Of a stretch of 64,000 bases of DNA, positions 44,291 to 54,560 are shown in pieces; position 1 is the stretch's first letter; every line of letters begins with the position of its first letter. A program made the translations under genes and the position numbers. The stretch is from Prorocentrum cordatum (taxonomy: Eukaryota > Sar > Dinophyceae > Prorocentrales > Prorocentraceae), in the NCBI GenBank assembly GCA_963575745.1, contig CAUYUJ010003880.1, positions 445,882-509,881 of the forward strand, given 5' to 3'. Under the pieces are notes generated by a model, which did no database searches, was not told where the DNA came from, and was given only the letters and a program-made list of their open reading frames with translations.

Positions 44291-44443
44291 GAAACGTGGC
44301 GACTTGTGCCCGGGGTGTTCCTTCGCATTCGGGGCTTCCCCAGGGCTTGCGTCCTAACGCCTCCTGCGAAACTTGGCGACGTTGCCTGAGGTGTTCCCAC
44401 GCATTCGGGGCTTCCTCTGGACTTGCGTCCTAACGCCTTTGAG
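44291..44443 (-). repeat. Two 77-bp direct repeats at the LINE 3' end
   Basis: GAAAC(G/T)TGGCGAC starts at 44291 and 44368; both units contain GCATTCGGGGCTTCC and CTTGCGTCCTAACGCC. In the sense of the minus-strand retrotransposon they lie just after the last coding sequence, so they look like a tandem 3' UTR. Confidence 0.75.
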
Positions 44444-45355
44444 CTTGTCGTCGGGGTCGCTCTTCGTCGCGATCAGCCTCAGCGGGAGATGGCTCTTCGT
44501 CTTCTCGTTCAATGTTGTACGCATCGATGGTGTTCAGATTCTGGCTGGTCGGCGCAGCGGTGGCGGTTCTGAGACCCCATCTAGCCACGATGTTGCAGTC
44601 GAGCAGGTCGGCGATGGCAAAATCGATCTCCTCTGCGTTTGCTGTGGTCAGTCTGTTGCGGAGGTCGTCGCGGGTGCCGTTGTCGAGGATCTGTGTGGCG
44701 CCGAGGTCATAGTGTTGTGTCGAGGTCTCGTTAACCGGCCTCAGGTTGGCGATGTGCTGGTATTCGGGAGTCTGCCTGCAGTTCGACTCAGCCGCGATGG
44801 CGGTGACGAAGAGGACGTGGGCTGTGGTCGCCGCGAAGAGCATCCGCAGGACCTCTCTAGTAACGTTGTTGGCAGCGAAGATCTCGTCGGCGATGGTCTC
44901 GGATACTTCTGGCAGTCCCCAGGGTGCCTCAGGGGTACGCCGCCTACTGGCTCTGTTGCCCAGAACGCCGGTGGCGTCGTGTCGGCACCAGGTCCGTCGT
45001 TGGGACTCTGCGTAGATGGCCGCGATCTCGCCTCGTAGGATCCTTCGTTGTACTCGCCGACGTTCTGGTATTGGTCCTGAAGACTGGCCGTCGCTGTGGA
45101 TTGCGATCTGGGTACAGTCCAGGCCGCTGATGCACGTGATCCCGCTGTGGCCATGGCCTGCTGGAGGTTGGCGGCCTGTCGAGGGCGGTCGGTGATGAAG
45201 ACGACCCCATTGGCGCTCGGCTGGTCCAGCAGGCGAGCTCGCGGGTGGCCTGCTTGGCGAGGACTCGAGTCTGGCGAATACTTTCGGCGCGACGGGCGAC
45301 GCCGCCGCCAGGAGCGGCAGCGGCGTGACATCGCACGGGTGGGCTGGCTTGTCAC
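44430..45355 (-). pseudogene. Unassigned coding segment downstream of the LINE zinc fingers
   Basis: Two overlapping minus-strand frames, 45355-44741 and 44843-44430, together resemble about 300 residues of ordinary protein (NGVVFITDRPRQAANLQQAM, then AAESNCRQTPEYQHIANLRP and NAEEIDFAIADLLDCNI). A frameshift near 44840 would join them. It follows the zinc-finger segment on the same strand, so it may be a C-terminal extension or a third ORF of the element. I do not recognise the family. Confidence 0.4.
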
Positions 45356-45374
45356 TGAAGGTTGGTCGGCGTCC

Positions 45375-46154
45375 TTACTTCTTGTGAGTGTTCGTGGCCT
45401 GTGCGATGGCGTTAAAGTTCGCTGCTATCTGCTGCTCCGTCAGCGGCTCCAACGTCTGGAGGCGCCAGGCGCGCCAGGACATGCGGCAGCGGTGGGCCAC
45501 CGAGAGGTGCTTGATGAGCCTCGGGAGCGCGTGGTGCTCGGTCTGGCAGCATCGGCATGCAGTGCCAGTAGCCCAGAAGCGCGGGCCCTCGTGGTCAGGA
45601 TGATCCCTGCCCATATGGACTGCCATGCCTTGCCTGGTGGCGACGCGGCCGCAGGCGTAGCAGACGTACTTCTGATTGTTGGTGTCGTCGCGGTGGTCGA
45701 ACTCGCCTCTTGGAGCCATTGCGGGGATCATCTGGATGTCCTTCTGGATCTTGGCGTTCTGAGTCTGGTCACGAGTGGGGTGAATGTAGGCCTTCACCGC
45801 TGCCTTGACCGCGTTGGTGAAGAGCTTCGGCTCCTGTCGGGCCCAGTTGATGACGTCGCTGTCGTGCTGGGTTTGGCTGGGCCACCTTTCTCGTGGATGG
45901 TGCCTTCGGAGGAAGTCGAAGTCTTCCTTGAGCTGGCGGCTCCAGGCGCCCTTTCGTCGACGCTGGCCGTCGAGGAGCTGGAGTTGCATTGCGGGGGCGT
46001 GGTTCAGGAGTCGTGGTAAGTATCGTAATCGTGCTGCCGTCTGGTGGGCGATGAAGTCAGGTGCTCCTGTCTTGGCGATCGCCTCGGCTTCGGAGACGTG
46101 CTGATCGGGCGAGTTGGTCTTGGGCATCGAGGCTGCAACGCGGCATGGTCCCAT
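45375..46154 (-). pseudogene. LINE ORF2 C-terminal region with two C2H2-like zinc fingers
   Basis: The 259-codon frame overlaps the end of the reverse-transcriptase frame by about 100 bp in another phase, implying a frameshift. Near residues 165-235 it has YVCYACG...MAVHMGRDH and CRCCQTEH...LIKHLSVAH, two C-x2-C-x(n)-H-x(3-5)-H fingers of the kind at the C-terminus of many LINE ORF2 proteins. These fingers are thought to help bind RNA or target DNA during target-primed reverse transcription. Upstream, WSRQLKEDFDFLRRHHP resembles the linker common in this element type. Confidence 0.7.
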
Positions 46155-47823
46155 GTACTTGGCGGCTATGTGCTTTTAGGTCCTTCTGAGGCATGTCGCT
46201 CCAGACGTGGCGGTTGTATGTCAGCCAGGAGGTCGAGAACGAGTGGACGTACTTCGCCTTGGCTTTCTTCGAGAGCTCCTCGCGGCGGAGGATCTGTCTC
46301 TCGGGAGGCCGGGTTGCTCCGAGCGCGCGGTTGACCCTTAAGCATATTTCGGGCCCCATGACCCCGCCCGCCGCGATGATGGCACCGAGGGATTTCTGCT
46401 GCATTACAAGCTGCACCTTGATCGATAGTCCGTCCAGCTCGAGGTAGGTGGGGCCCTCCTTGGCGATTCGCTGTGTCTCCTTCTTGCCACCCGCGCCGTA
46501 GCGCATGGCGATGGCATTGGTCTTGTCGGGGCGTGGCTTCAGGCCGCTCTGGAACGCTGCCGCGCAGAGCCTGGTGGCCGCCAGGGTCGCATTGATCAGG
46601 TCGCCGGCGTTTACGGTGGAGTTGTAGCCCGTGAGGTCGTCGACGAAGGACATGATCCTGAGCGCACTTCCGTCGTGGGGGGTCGCCGAGAAGAGTGGGT
46701 CGCTGCAGGCCTCGATCTCGCGGCCACCTATCGGCTGGCCGTGGGCCTCTTCCTCTAGGACGGCCTGGTCGGCCGCCCTGAGCATGATTGCGAAGTGGAT
46801 GTTGAAGGCTACGTCTGAGTACGGCACTCCAGGTCGGGTGCTGGTCCGAGGCAGCTCGTAGTGCTTGGCGCTCTTGGCTGTCATCCAGTAAGTGGCGTGG
46901 TCATCTGCGATCATGTGGCAGAGGTGCTCGTCGTCGATGTGCTGGTTGTTGTAGGCAGGCTGCTGGAGTCGTTCCTTTAGCGCTGGTCGGAGAAAGTCGG
47001 GGACGTCGATTCTTTCGATGAGGTCGTTGAGCTCGCCGGCGGAGGTCGGCAGCTGCATGCAGAACTCCCTGGTGGCTGAGTGGAAGGCCTCCCCAAGGCC
47101 GAGGAAGGTGATGCTGCAGGATCTTGACCTTCTTTGGCAGTCGCTGATGAAGGCAAGGCTGGTGTGGGTGATGAAGTCCGTTGCCATCTTCGGTCGGGCG
47201 CCGCACTGGGTCGCTCCTAGGAGCTCGGGTAGCAGGCCCTTCACGCGGGAGCGGAGGAAGCTGCTATGCATCTTGCCGATGGTGTTATTGAGCAGGATGC
47301 CGCGGTAGGATTTCTGCAGCTCCGTAGCCCCCTGTCCCCCGTGGAAGTACGTGGAGTACCCGCCCTTGGCGGCGAGCGGCTCGGTGCTCCCGAAGTGGGT
47401 CTTGACTAGGACGGGGCGGGGCAGGCGAGCCATCCCTTCGGGGCTAGCTCTGGACATGTCGTCGGTGAGCGGGCCGCCTCGGCGTCCTCGCTTGGCGGCG
47501 GCGAGCTGGCTGGTCAGCTGGTGCTTGGGTATTATGTTCTGGATCTTCGGTTCTGGCCCCTCGTGGCAGGTCCGCTGGTTGTAGTCAGCTGCTACCCCGT
47601 CTGCGTCCGTGGCTGTGGCCTGCTCAATTTTGCCGTAGAAGGCCAGGGCGTGGTCGGCGATCTCGCTCTTCGTCGTGAGGGGCTTTCCGTCGCTCTTCGT
47701 CGCGATGGGCGTCGGCGGCTTCTTGGCCTTCCGCCCCCCGAATGCCAGGGGCCGTTTGGCATGCAGGGCCTCCTCTCGAGGGGCGTGGTCGTCGATGGCG
47801 GTGCCCATCTCGTCGGCGGTCAT
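46057..47823 (-). pseudogene. LINE reverse transcriptase, motif A aspartate replaced
   Basis: This 588-codon frame is the best-preserved part of the element. Recognisable blocks: KSYRGILLNNTIGKMHSSFL (finger region), ATQCGARPKMATDF, motif A at SITFLGLGEAFHS, motif B-like RPGVPYSDVAFN, the catalytic box SFVDDLTGYNS (Asp pair at 46636-46644), LKPRPDKTNAIAM and KSLGAIIAAGG. In motif A the expected Asp (FLDL) is Gly: codon GGC at 47100-47098, one transition from GAC. This Asp binds catalytic metal, so the copy should be inactive despite its long frame. No in-frame link to the endonuclease remains. Confidence 0.82.
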
Positions 47824-48367
47824 CTCGAGAAAGGCGTCGCGATCTCTCGTGATCCACTTCTGGAAGATAGGCTTTAGGTGTCATGAGGAATTGAATGAGG
47901 GCGTCGAAGTAGTGCTGGGCGCTATCCACTGTGGCTGCGTCGGTTGCCCCGGCGCTGGCCGCTAGGCTGGGAGTGCTGAGTATGAGGGAGGCCACCACTA
48001 GTTTCGCGTAGTCGCTGAGGTCGGCCAGGACACTCACGTCGGCGGGGTCTGGTAGCATAGCCTCATTCACAATGAGCTTAGCCATGTAGCGTAGCCTCTT
48101 TGCGCCAAAGTTGCTGGTAATCCCGCTTTTCTCGGCGATCCAGGTCGTCTTGAGTAGCGAGCGGCGAACCCGCAGCAGGGCGAAGGAGCGCTCGGTGATG
48201 TAGGGCTTGTGCGGGGTGCGGCCGTGGGAGCGGAGGCACTCGCATGCGGCCTCCGCGATCTTCCCGGTGACTGTGGCGACGTGCTCGGTGGGGTTGGTGC
48301 CCCACGACGGGTGTTGGACTTTGTTGAGTTTATGTCCTGAACTTCGTGCGGCATTCTTCGTCGGCAA
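47824..48367 (-). pseudogene. LINE ORF2 linker between endonuclease and reverse transcriptase
   Basis: The frame read from 48367 continues collinearly after the endonuclease, with TPHKPYITERSFALLRVRRS and SLLKTTWIAEKSG. Such a linker, rich in basic helix, usually precedes the reverse transcriptase in this element type. It is joined to its neighbours only by frameshifts, one near 48340 and one near 47820. Confidence 0.55.
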
Positions 48368-49424
48368 GCTTGCTCTCGTCTAGCTTCGGGGCGCCTTTGG
48401 AGACGGACGAGACGATCTGACAGGCGAGCTTCAGCTTGACGGGGTAGTGGTCGTCTTTGGTATCTGGGCCCTGGCCGCCGTCGATGCCGTAGAGCACGGA
48501 GCACTCTTCGATTGAGTCGATGTAGCTCTTGGGGGTGATGACGTAGTCGATGCGGTGGGGGGTTTGGGCAGAGTTCCAGGTGTAGTGCTCGGGCCCGCGG
48601 CTGACGCAGGCATGGGCGGCCGCCAGGTGGTTGGGCAAGAGAAGCTCGTGGAGACGGCGTACGTTAGGATCCTCGTTTTGCTTGAAGTTTTGGCCGCCAA
48701 TGGCCGCGCTGGTGATTTTGCCTGCCCTGGCGCTTGCGTCGAAGAAGATGGTGCTCACTTGGTGCTTTTCGGTGGTCTCCGTGAGCTTCTTCCAGCAGCG
48801 ATCCTTCTCGGTCTCGAGGGCCTTCGAATGCGGGGCGTGGGCGACGGCAAGCACGTGGTTGAAGCCAGGGGCGGTGACGTGGACGATAAGGGGCCTGGGC
48901 TCATTTTCGATGACTGTGAACTGGTCGGGTTTGAAGTAGAGCTCCTTCTTGCCGCTCTTGCCGTAAGGCTTGCTGAGCAAAGCGTTCAGCTCGCAGCCGT
49001 AATTGAACCCCGTGTGGCCGCTAGAGATGATGTGGTAGTTGTTGGCGTTGGCGCATCTGGCATCGTCGTCATGTCCTGCGTCGCGCACGCCCCAGGGCGT
49101 CCTGGCCTCCTGGGTTCCAATGATGTGGAGGTCATCGTCGTGCAGGCAGGCCATCGTGGACTTAAGCTTATTGATATTCTCTTTACTTCGCTTCGATCCT
49201 TCCTTGGGCTCTCGGCCTGACTGGATGTTGAAGGTCGCGATGTTGATTTCAACTTGAATCTTCTTGTCGCTGGACTCGGTGGGGTTGTGGAAGTGTCGGG
49301 CCTCGGCGGTCGTCTCGACCCTGCTGGCTATAAGGCTGCCGTGGCCGAATTCGGGGTAGGCCTCCCGGATGTTGGGGTCTGCGTCGAGCAGGAACTCCCA
49401 GTCCCGCTGGGATGCGCCGTCCAT
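48330..49424 (-). pseudogene. LINE AP-like endonuclease, one catalytic Asn replaced
   Basis: The 364-codon frame starts at ATG 49424 (MDGASQRDWEFLLDADPNI) and holds an endonuclease/exonuclease/phosphatase domain: INIATFNIQSG (Asn), LHIIGTQEARTPWG (metal-binding Glu), VLAVAHAPHSK, STIFFDASARAG, TPHRIDYVI and the C-terminal DDHYPVKLKL (Asp-His). In FFDASARAG the family has D-x-N; here Ser (AGC, 48734-48732) replaces Asn (AAC), which should cripple cleavage. The domain nicks target DNA to prime reverse transcription. The start codon overlaps the RNase H frame by 97 nt in the -1 phase. A TGA closes this frame shortly upstream of the ATG, so it is a separate frame. Confidence 0.8.
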
Positions 49425-50314
49425 GATGCTTGCCCACGTTGGCTGAGGCGCTGGAACTGCTCGAAGACGCCCGCGGTTGCAGCCTCAGCAACCTCGTTCC
49501 ACGGGTTGTGGTCGTGGGCGTGGACGTGCTGCAGGTCTATTCTCTGGCTGACCATTTCGTAGAGGATGCAGAGGGTCCTGACGAGTTTGGGGTCATGAGC
49601 GGTGATGGCGAGCCTCTTCGCGAGCTGCAGGGCGCCGAGCGGGTCCGTGGATCTCGTAGTGATGCAATGTGGGTTGTAGTGTATCACCCAGGCGATGGCC
49701 CATATTAGGGCGGTTATCTCGACGGTAGTAGAGGTCGTCTCGTGGTCGCTGTTGTCCTTGAGGGCGATGTCTGTGCCGCTCTTGTGCTTTCCGGCGATGG
49801 CTCCCTGCAAGCTGGAGCCGTGGTTGTCGTCACCGACGATCACCGCGGACCAGGCGTCGTCGCTCGGCTGCTTCGGATGTTTGGATCCGTCCGTGAAGAG
49901 GTGGATCTTTGCCCCTTCATGGAGTGGTCGCTGTGGGTAGTGACGGAGCATGTAGTCGGCTGTCTCGTTGAGGTTCTCGTCACAGAAGTCAAAGGTGAGG
50001 TCGGGGGGTGAAGTTTGCTGGATCGCTTGTCGGATGGTAGGTCGCTCGTCGAAGTGCACTCTGCGCTGCTGTAGCTGTGGGGGTGGCGGGGCGGGTGCTG
50101 TAGTTGGCTGGTCGGGTGGTGCTGGGGGCTTGACGTTGGTAGCTCTGAAAGGGTTGAGTGGCCTTCCCTCTCGCCGGTGGAGGGCGCTGGCCCGTGGTAT
50201 GAGGCTGTGCTTGGGCGTCGGTAGTGTGCGTCGATGTTCGGGGTAATGGGATAGCAGAGGCGCGCGAGCGGAAGGGTCGCCTGGCGCATCCCCTGTTGGT
50301 CTGCTTGGTGTCAA
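49328..50314 (-). pseudogene. RNase H domain at the end of LINE ORF1
   Basis: The 328-codon frame has a Pro-rich N-terminal third, a basic RRVHFDERPTIRQAIQQT segment, then RNase H: KIHLFTDGSKHP (first Asp), STTVEITALIWAIAWV (Glu), TRSTDPLGALQLAKR (Asp) and LQHVHAHDHNPWNEVAEAAT, where the His-rich loop and NE are kept but the final acidic position is Glu, not Asp. All four acidic positions are filled, so the fold could be active. In most LINEs with RNase H the domain follows reverse transcriptase; here it precedes the endonuclease. The frame has no obvious retropseudogene or cellular RNase H features. Confidence 0.78.
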
Positions 50315-52310
50315 GGTAGGTAGCTTCGATGTCGTGGGTCTCCCGTGGATCTATGCAGTTTGCGGCCGCAGGAGCGGGCGGTGCTGCGTCGACGCCTCTC
50401 GGCGTCTTCGCCGCGTGTTGGCGGCGCACCCAGGGCATCAGCAGGGGCGCTGCTGTTGGTCCTGAGGCGTCGGCAATCTTGGCCTCTGGTGGGCCGTCTG
50501 ATGTCCTGGGGGACTCTCTCGAGGGTAGATATGGCGAAGCTGGTAGGCCGACCTCGGGGAGTCTCCGAGGTCCAGCTGACAGGGGCCTGTGGAGTAAATC
50601 TTGGTGCTGCTCCTCGGGTTGCTGCAGTCCTTGCTGCGGCGGCTGCTGCAGTCCTTGCTGCTGCGGTCGTCGGTGGGCCTCTTGGTGGAGCGCTTTGGCA
50701 GGCCCTTCTGGAGAAAAAAGGTTCGGCGCCTTAGAGCCAAAGTGGCTGGTCGCCTGGTTCGCCCTCTGCAGGGCTCGTCTCTGGAGAGCGGGTCGGTCGG
50801 GTCGATGGGGGCTTGCCCCGTCTGGCCTCGCTGTCCGCCCTGGTGGGGTTGTTGGTGCACTGCGGTGGTCGGCCGAGGAGGTGGTCCTTGGTCCGACGGT
50901 TGGTGCAATCATGGTTGCTGGTGCCTGCGAGCTGCCAAGGTCGTGGTACTGATCCCAAGGCGCCGCGGCTGAGTAGATTACCCACTCGCTGGTAGTGCTG
51001 AAACTGGTATTTTTATTGTTTTTTTTGGTGTCGCTGTCGCTGGTTGCGATGTGCTAGGTAGCGCTGCCGTCGGCGTCGCGCGGTGTGCTGACCCACGAGC
51101 TAACGCCGCTGAGGCTGTCGGCGGGCTCCCGAGTGGAGCATGTGGCTGTAAAGGCGTCTGGGCCTGTCGCTGAGTGGCTGGCACCGCACGGGGCGCGCCG
51201 CGCGCCTGCTGGGGCTCAGCGGTTGCTCCGTTGAGCAGGTAGGTACGTATAGCCACTCTGAGCGGGCTAGATGCTCGATCTTCTGGCGAGGTTGTGGCGG
51301 GACTCCCCCGCTGGGCCAGTCGCCCCCCAGCGGGGGGAGTCCTGCTCAGTTTTTTGTCGTGTCCGAGCTTGAGCCCGAGCTGCCCTCCTGACCCTCAGGG
51401 TTGAAGCGCCTTCGGTCCATAGGTTTGTCGAATCCGCCGCCGTCGTTCAAGATGCGGACCTTGCGCGCTGGCCTGCTGTGGGCGCTTGTCCTGCGGAGGG
51501 CCGACGGTGGTGCAGATCTGGCTCGGTCGGGAGTGGCGGTGTGGAGGCCTGCGGGCAGTGGCTTCGGGGAAAAGGGTCGGGTGGGTGCGCAGGGGGGGCC
51601 AACTTCGAGCATGATAGGGGAGCGTGGGGGGGGGGCCTGGGTTCCCAAGTAGGGTGGTCTGTGCGTTAGTCGGTCGGAAGGGTCGCGGGGAGTCGGGATC
51701 GTCGGGGAGCGGCGCGGACTGTGCCCGCGGTGGGGGGGCGGCCATGGGGGTCGGGGGGGTCAGGAAGGGTCCTGCCCCCCAGGCAGCACCTGGTGCCGGT
51801 TGCTCGTCAGGGGGGGTCGGCGATGCCTGGACTGTCGGCGTGTGCGTCGGGTCGCCGAGGTCGCGGTCCTTGCGGTCGTCGAAGCTCTGGTCTTCTGCGC
51901 GTCGTGCGTGGAGCGGGGTGGGCGTCGGCCAAGAAGCTTCCGCGCGTCTTCGGGGTCTTCGTGGGCGTTCCGTCTCCCGCCGCTGGCGTCGGAGCAACTT
52001 CCGTGGGGGATGCGAGGTCGATGAAAGGATCGAATTGTTGCGATGGTGGCCTCGCTGGTGGTGGGAGTGGCGGTGACCTCTGCGCTGGAGCCGGCGGCTG
52101 CGGGCTGTTGTGCAGGTTGGCGACCTGTTCGAGCTTCTGCGTCGTTGGGTACGTACCTTTGTGGCCGAGATCCGCGGAGCGGTCTTCGATGTTCTCGCTC
52201 CCGCAGCGCCTGCACCTGATGATCTCCGTCTTGCAGCTGGTGTGGTTGCCGCAGAACTGGCAGAGGCTGCGGTCGCAGGGCGACGTCAAACCTTTCGAAG
52301 ATCCCGATGA
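50315..52310 (-). pseudogene. LINE ORF1 zinc ribbon and Pro-rich linker
   Basis: From 52289 the frame reads CDRSLCQFCGNHTSCKTEI and RCRRCGSENIEDRS, a C-x2-C...C-x2-C ribbon, then Pro/Thr/Arg-rich linker through 51807. Frames at 51997-51395 and 50912-49989 continue the Pro-rich character with frameshifts between them. A stop (TAA, 52313-52311) separates the ribbon from upstream sequence that is otherwise in the same frame (HEFDYDVTREPCYAELDQ). ORF1 proteins of LINEs usually bind element RNA, which suits a zinc ribbon in a basic Pro-rich setting. Confidence 0.5.
51299..51342. repeat. Strong GC hairpin within the LINE ORF1 linker
   Basis: GGGACTCCCCCGCTGGG (51299-51315) and CCCAGCGGGGGGAGTCC (51326-51342) pair over 16 bp with one bulged G, around a 10-nt loop. 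On either strand it would fold as RNA. Confidence 0.85.
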
Positions 52311-52467
52311 TTAGGGAGCGCCGCGAAGTGCTGCCATCTGCGGGGCCGCCATCTGGTCGAGTTCGGCGTAGCACGGTTCGCGGGTCACGTCGTAGTCGAA
52401 CTCGTGCGACGGGGCGATGGCGTGGAGAGCGGAGCGCATGTTGTCCCGCTGGTGGGCCTCTTCATCG

Positions 52468-54188
52468 TCAGCTTGGGCTTGCATATTTTGCTTCTGTTTC
52501 CGTGGCGAAGGCGCTGGCGACGCTGTCGAGCATGTCCGCGTCGATCTCGGGCGCGATGTTGTCGAGCTGCTCCCGCGATGTCTTCTCGAGGAGTGCTTGG
52601 TGTACACGGTGCTCTTCCTGTTGCCGGGCCAGCTGTTCGCGGTGATGCTCTTCCTGCGATTGTCTCTGTGCCAGTGCGGCTCGTAGCTCAGTGTTGGCGA
52701 ACTGCTGCTGCTGGTGTATATCCGCCTCGTGCTGGCCGTATCTCTCCAGGAACTGCTCGCGTTGGTGCTGGTCGCACTCGGTCTTGTGCTGCAGCTGTTG
52801 CTGGAGGGCCTGGGCCTCGTTGAAGAAGAGCTGGTGCTGTAGGTTTGCCCGTTGGTGCGCTACTTTCTTGGCTTCGAGCTGGTCGTGCTTTTTCTGGATA
52901 TGGCGCTGCGCCTCGAGCTGGAGCTCCGCCTGCTGGTAGACCACCCCGCGCTCCCTCTGGACCGCGGGGTGCTCCTCCATGAGCTGCGTGGCCGCGATGA
53001 CCGTCTGCTGCTGAATCACTTGCTCTTGGTGGATCTCCTCTCGCTTTAGGTCCGCTTGGGCCTCCGCGATCTGCTCGGCGATGTCGCTTTTTCTTTGCAT
53101 CTCCTGGGCTGCCATGGCATGCGCGGCCTGCTCCTCGAGGCGTAGGTCCTGGCTCATCTGCTCTATCCTCTGGCCCTCGCGCTGCGCGCGATCGCACTCG
53201 CGATGGAGTTGTTCACTCTGTGCTTGCTGGCGGGCTGCTTCCTCGGAGGTCGTTGCGGTGCAGGTCTGGGTGGCCGTTTCCGCGCGGATGGCGTCGATCA
53301 TGTGGTGGGCCTCCTGGCGTTTCTGCTCGTAGGTGGGCTTCTGACGCTCCAGGTCGTATCTCATCGCCCGCTCGTGGTTCTCAATCCTCTGCGCTTCCTG
53401 CTGCATCTTCTCGGCGTAGACCTGACGGACGAGCTCCTCCCGCTGCTGGAACACGCGCTCTCGTTGTGTTCCTTGGCGGCGGGGTGCCTCGTTGTTCCTT
53501 GCTATGGCTTGCTCCGTGGCGTTCAAAGCCGTCTTGGAGAGCTCTTGCTCGTGGTGCACGAGCCTGTCGCGGCTTTGCATCTTCATCTCTAGGAAGCACT
53601 GGCGCATGGCTTCAACCTCCTCCTCGTGCTCTTCGGTCTTTTTGCGGAGCTCGGCATTGGCGATTTTGGCGTGGCCCCTCCGTTCTCGGCACGCTTCCTC
53701 GTCTTTCTGCCTGAGCTGCTCGACGATGCTGTTTGATGGTGAGGTCGGCCTGCTCGAGCGCGAGGATGGAGGCTCTCGACTGGCGCGACGACGAAATATG
53801 GTGTTGGCTCTGTTTTTTGTGTGTACTGCTTTTGGCCATCCTCAGAGTCAGCTTCGCAGTCCGTGTCGGCTTCGGCGGCAATCTCGATCTTGACGTCCGT
53901 CACGAGGCGCTTCAGGTCTGCGATGCGCTGGGTGTTGGCGTCGGCCTGGGTCTGCAGAGCTTCATTTTTCTCGTTTATATATTTCTGCTCTTCTGCCAGC
54001 GCGTCGATCTGAGATCGATATTGTTGTAGCCGAACGTGTGGGTCAGTGGCCATCGCGAGCATGCACTTGATCACCGTGGCACCCGCTATGAGTTTGATGG
54101 CGTCAACCATGGCATATTGCGCGCCGTTGATCTGATCAGCGACTCGACCAAGCCTCTGTTGGAGGTTCCTCGTCCACAGCTTCCTCAT
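52468..54188 (-). pseudogene. LINE ORF1 long coiled coil, Gln/Glu-rich
   Basis: Frames 54188-53589 and 53607-52468 join at a frameshift near 53735 into about 550 residues. The first starts MRKLWTRNLQQRLGRV, has a Lys/Glu heptad stretch (QIDALAEEQKYINEKNEALQ) and a short acidic patch. The second is almost wholly helical and Gln/Glu/Arg-rich (EHRVHQALLEKTSREQLDNI, EEAARQQAQSEQLHRECDRA) and lacks Pro and Gly for more than 300 residues, as an extended coiled coil should. Coiled coils trimerise ORF1p of L1-type elements, so by position this is a plausible ORF1 N-terminus. A cellular coiled-coil protein is the alternative. Confidence 0.55.
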
Positions 54189-54199
54189 TTCGGGGTCCT

Positions 54200-54560
54200 G
54201 TGCCGGGGGGCCGAAGGATTCGTGGTCTCGGGATATTCAATACGGGAGCTCGAGGACTGAGTCGGCGATGGCCTGCTGCTTCTTCCTGCGGGTGCACCCA
54301 TGGGCGTGGACAGCAGCCTTCTTCCTGGACTCTGGGCGGCTCAGGGAGCTCTTGCTCTTGGGTCCTGGTCCCCGCCAAGGCCATGGTTGCTCGCCAACAG
54401 CAGGCCCAAGGTGTGTGGTCCCTGCTCCTGACCACCTTTCCCCTGGGCCTTGCGCTGGCGCCTGGGCTGTGGACCCTGTTCCTGTCCACCTTTGCCCTGC
54501 GCCGCGCTGCGGCAGCGCGAGGTGCGTGGTCCCTGCTCCTGACCACCTTTCCCTCGAGGC
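54200..54560. repeat. GTGGTCCCTGCTCCTGACCAC repeats
   Basis: GTCCCTGCTCCTGACCACCT occurs at about 54420 and 54531, with a variant CCCTGTTCCTGTCCACCTTT at about 54476. The core resembles the 63-bp array at 43544-43830. Confidence 0.7.

Larger units (their letters stand above)
44291..54190 (-). mobile_element. Decayed non-LTR retrotransposon (LINE) with RNase H ahead of endonuclease
   Basis: Read on the minus strand from 54190, one strand carries a long coiled-coil region, a zinc ribbon, a Pro-rich linker and RNase H, then an endonuclease/exonuclease/phosphatase domain, reverse transcriptase and paired C2H2-like zinc fingers, then an unassigned coding segment and a tandem 77-bp 3' end. Endonuclease plus reverse transcriptase without LTRs or integrase defines a LINE. 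Frames switch at least six times, and both catalytic domains carry substitutions at key residues, so this copy is dead. Limits are set by coding similarity; I cannot see target-site duplications or a poly(A) tail. Confidence 0.85.
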
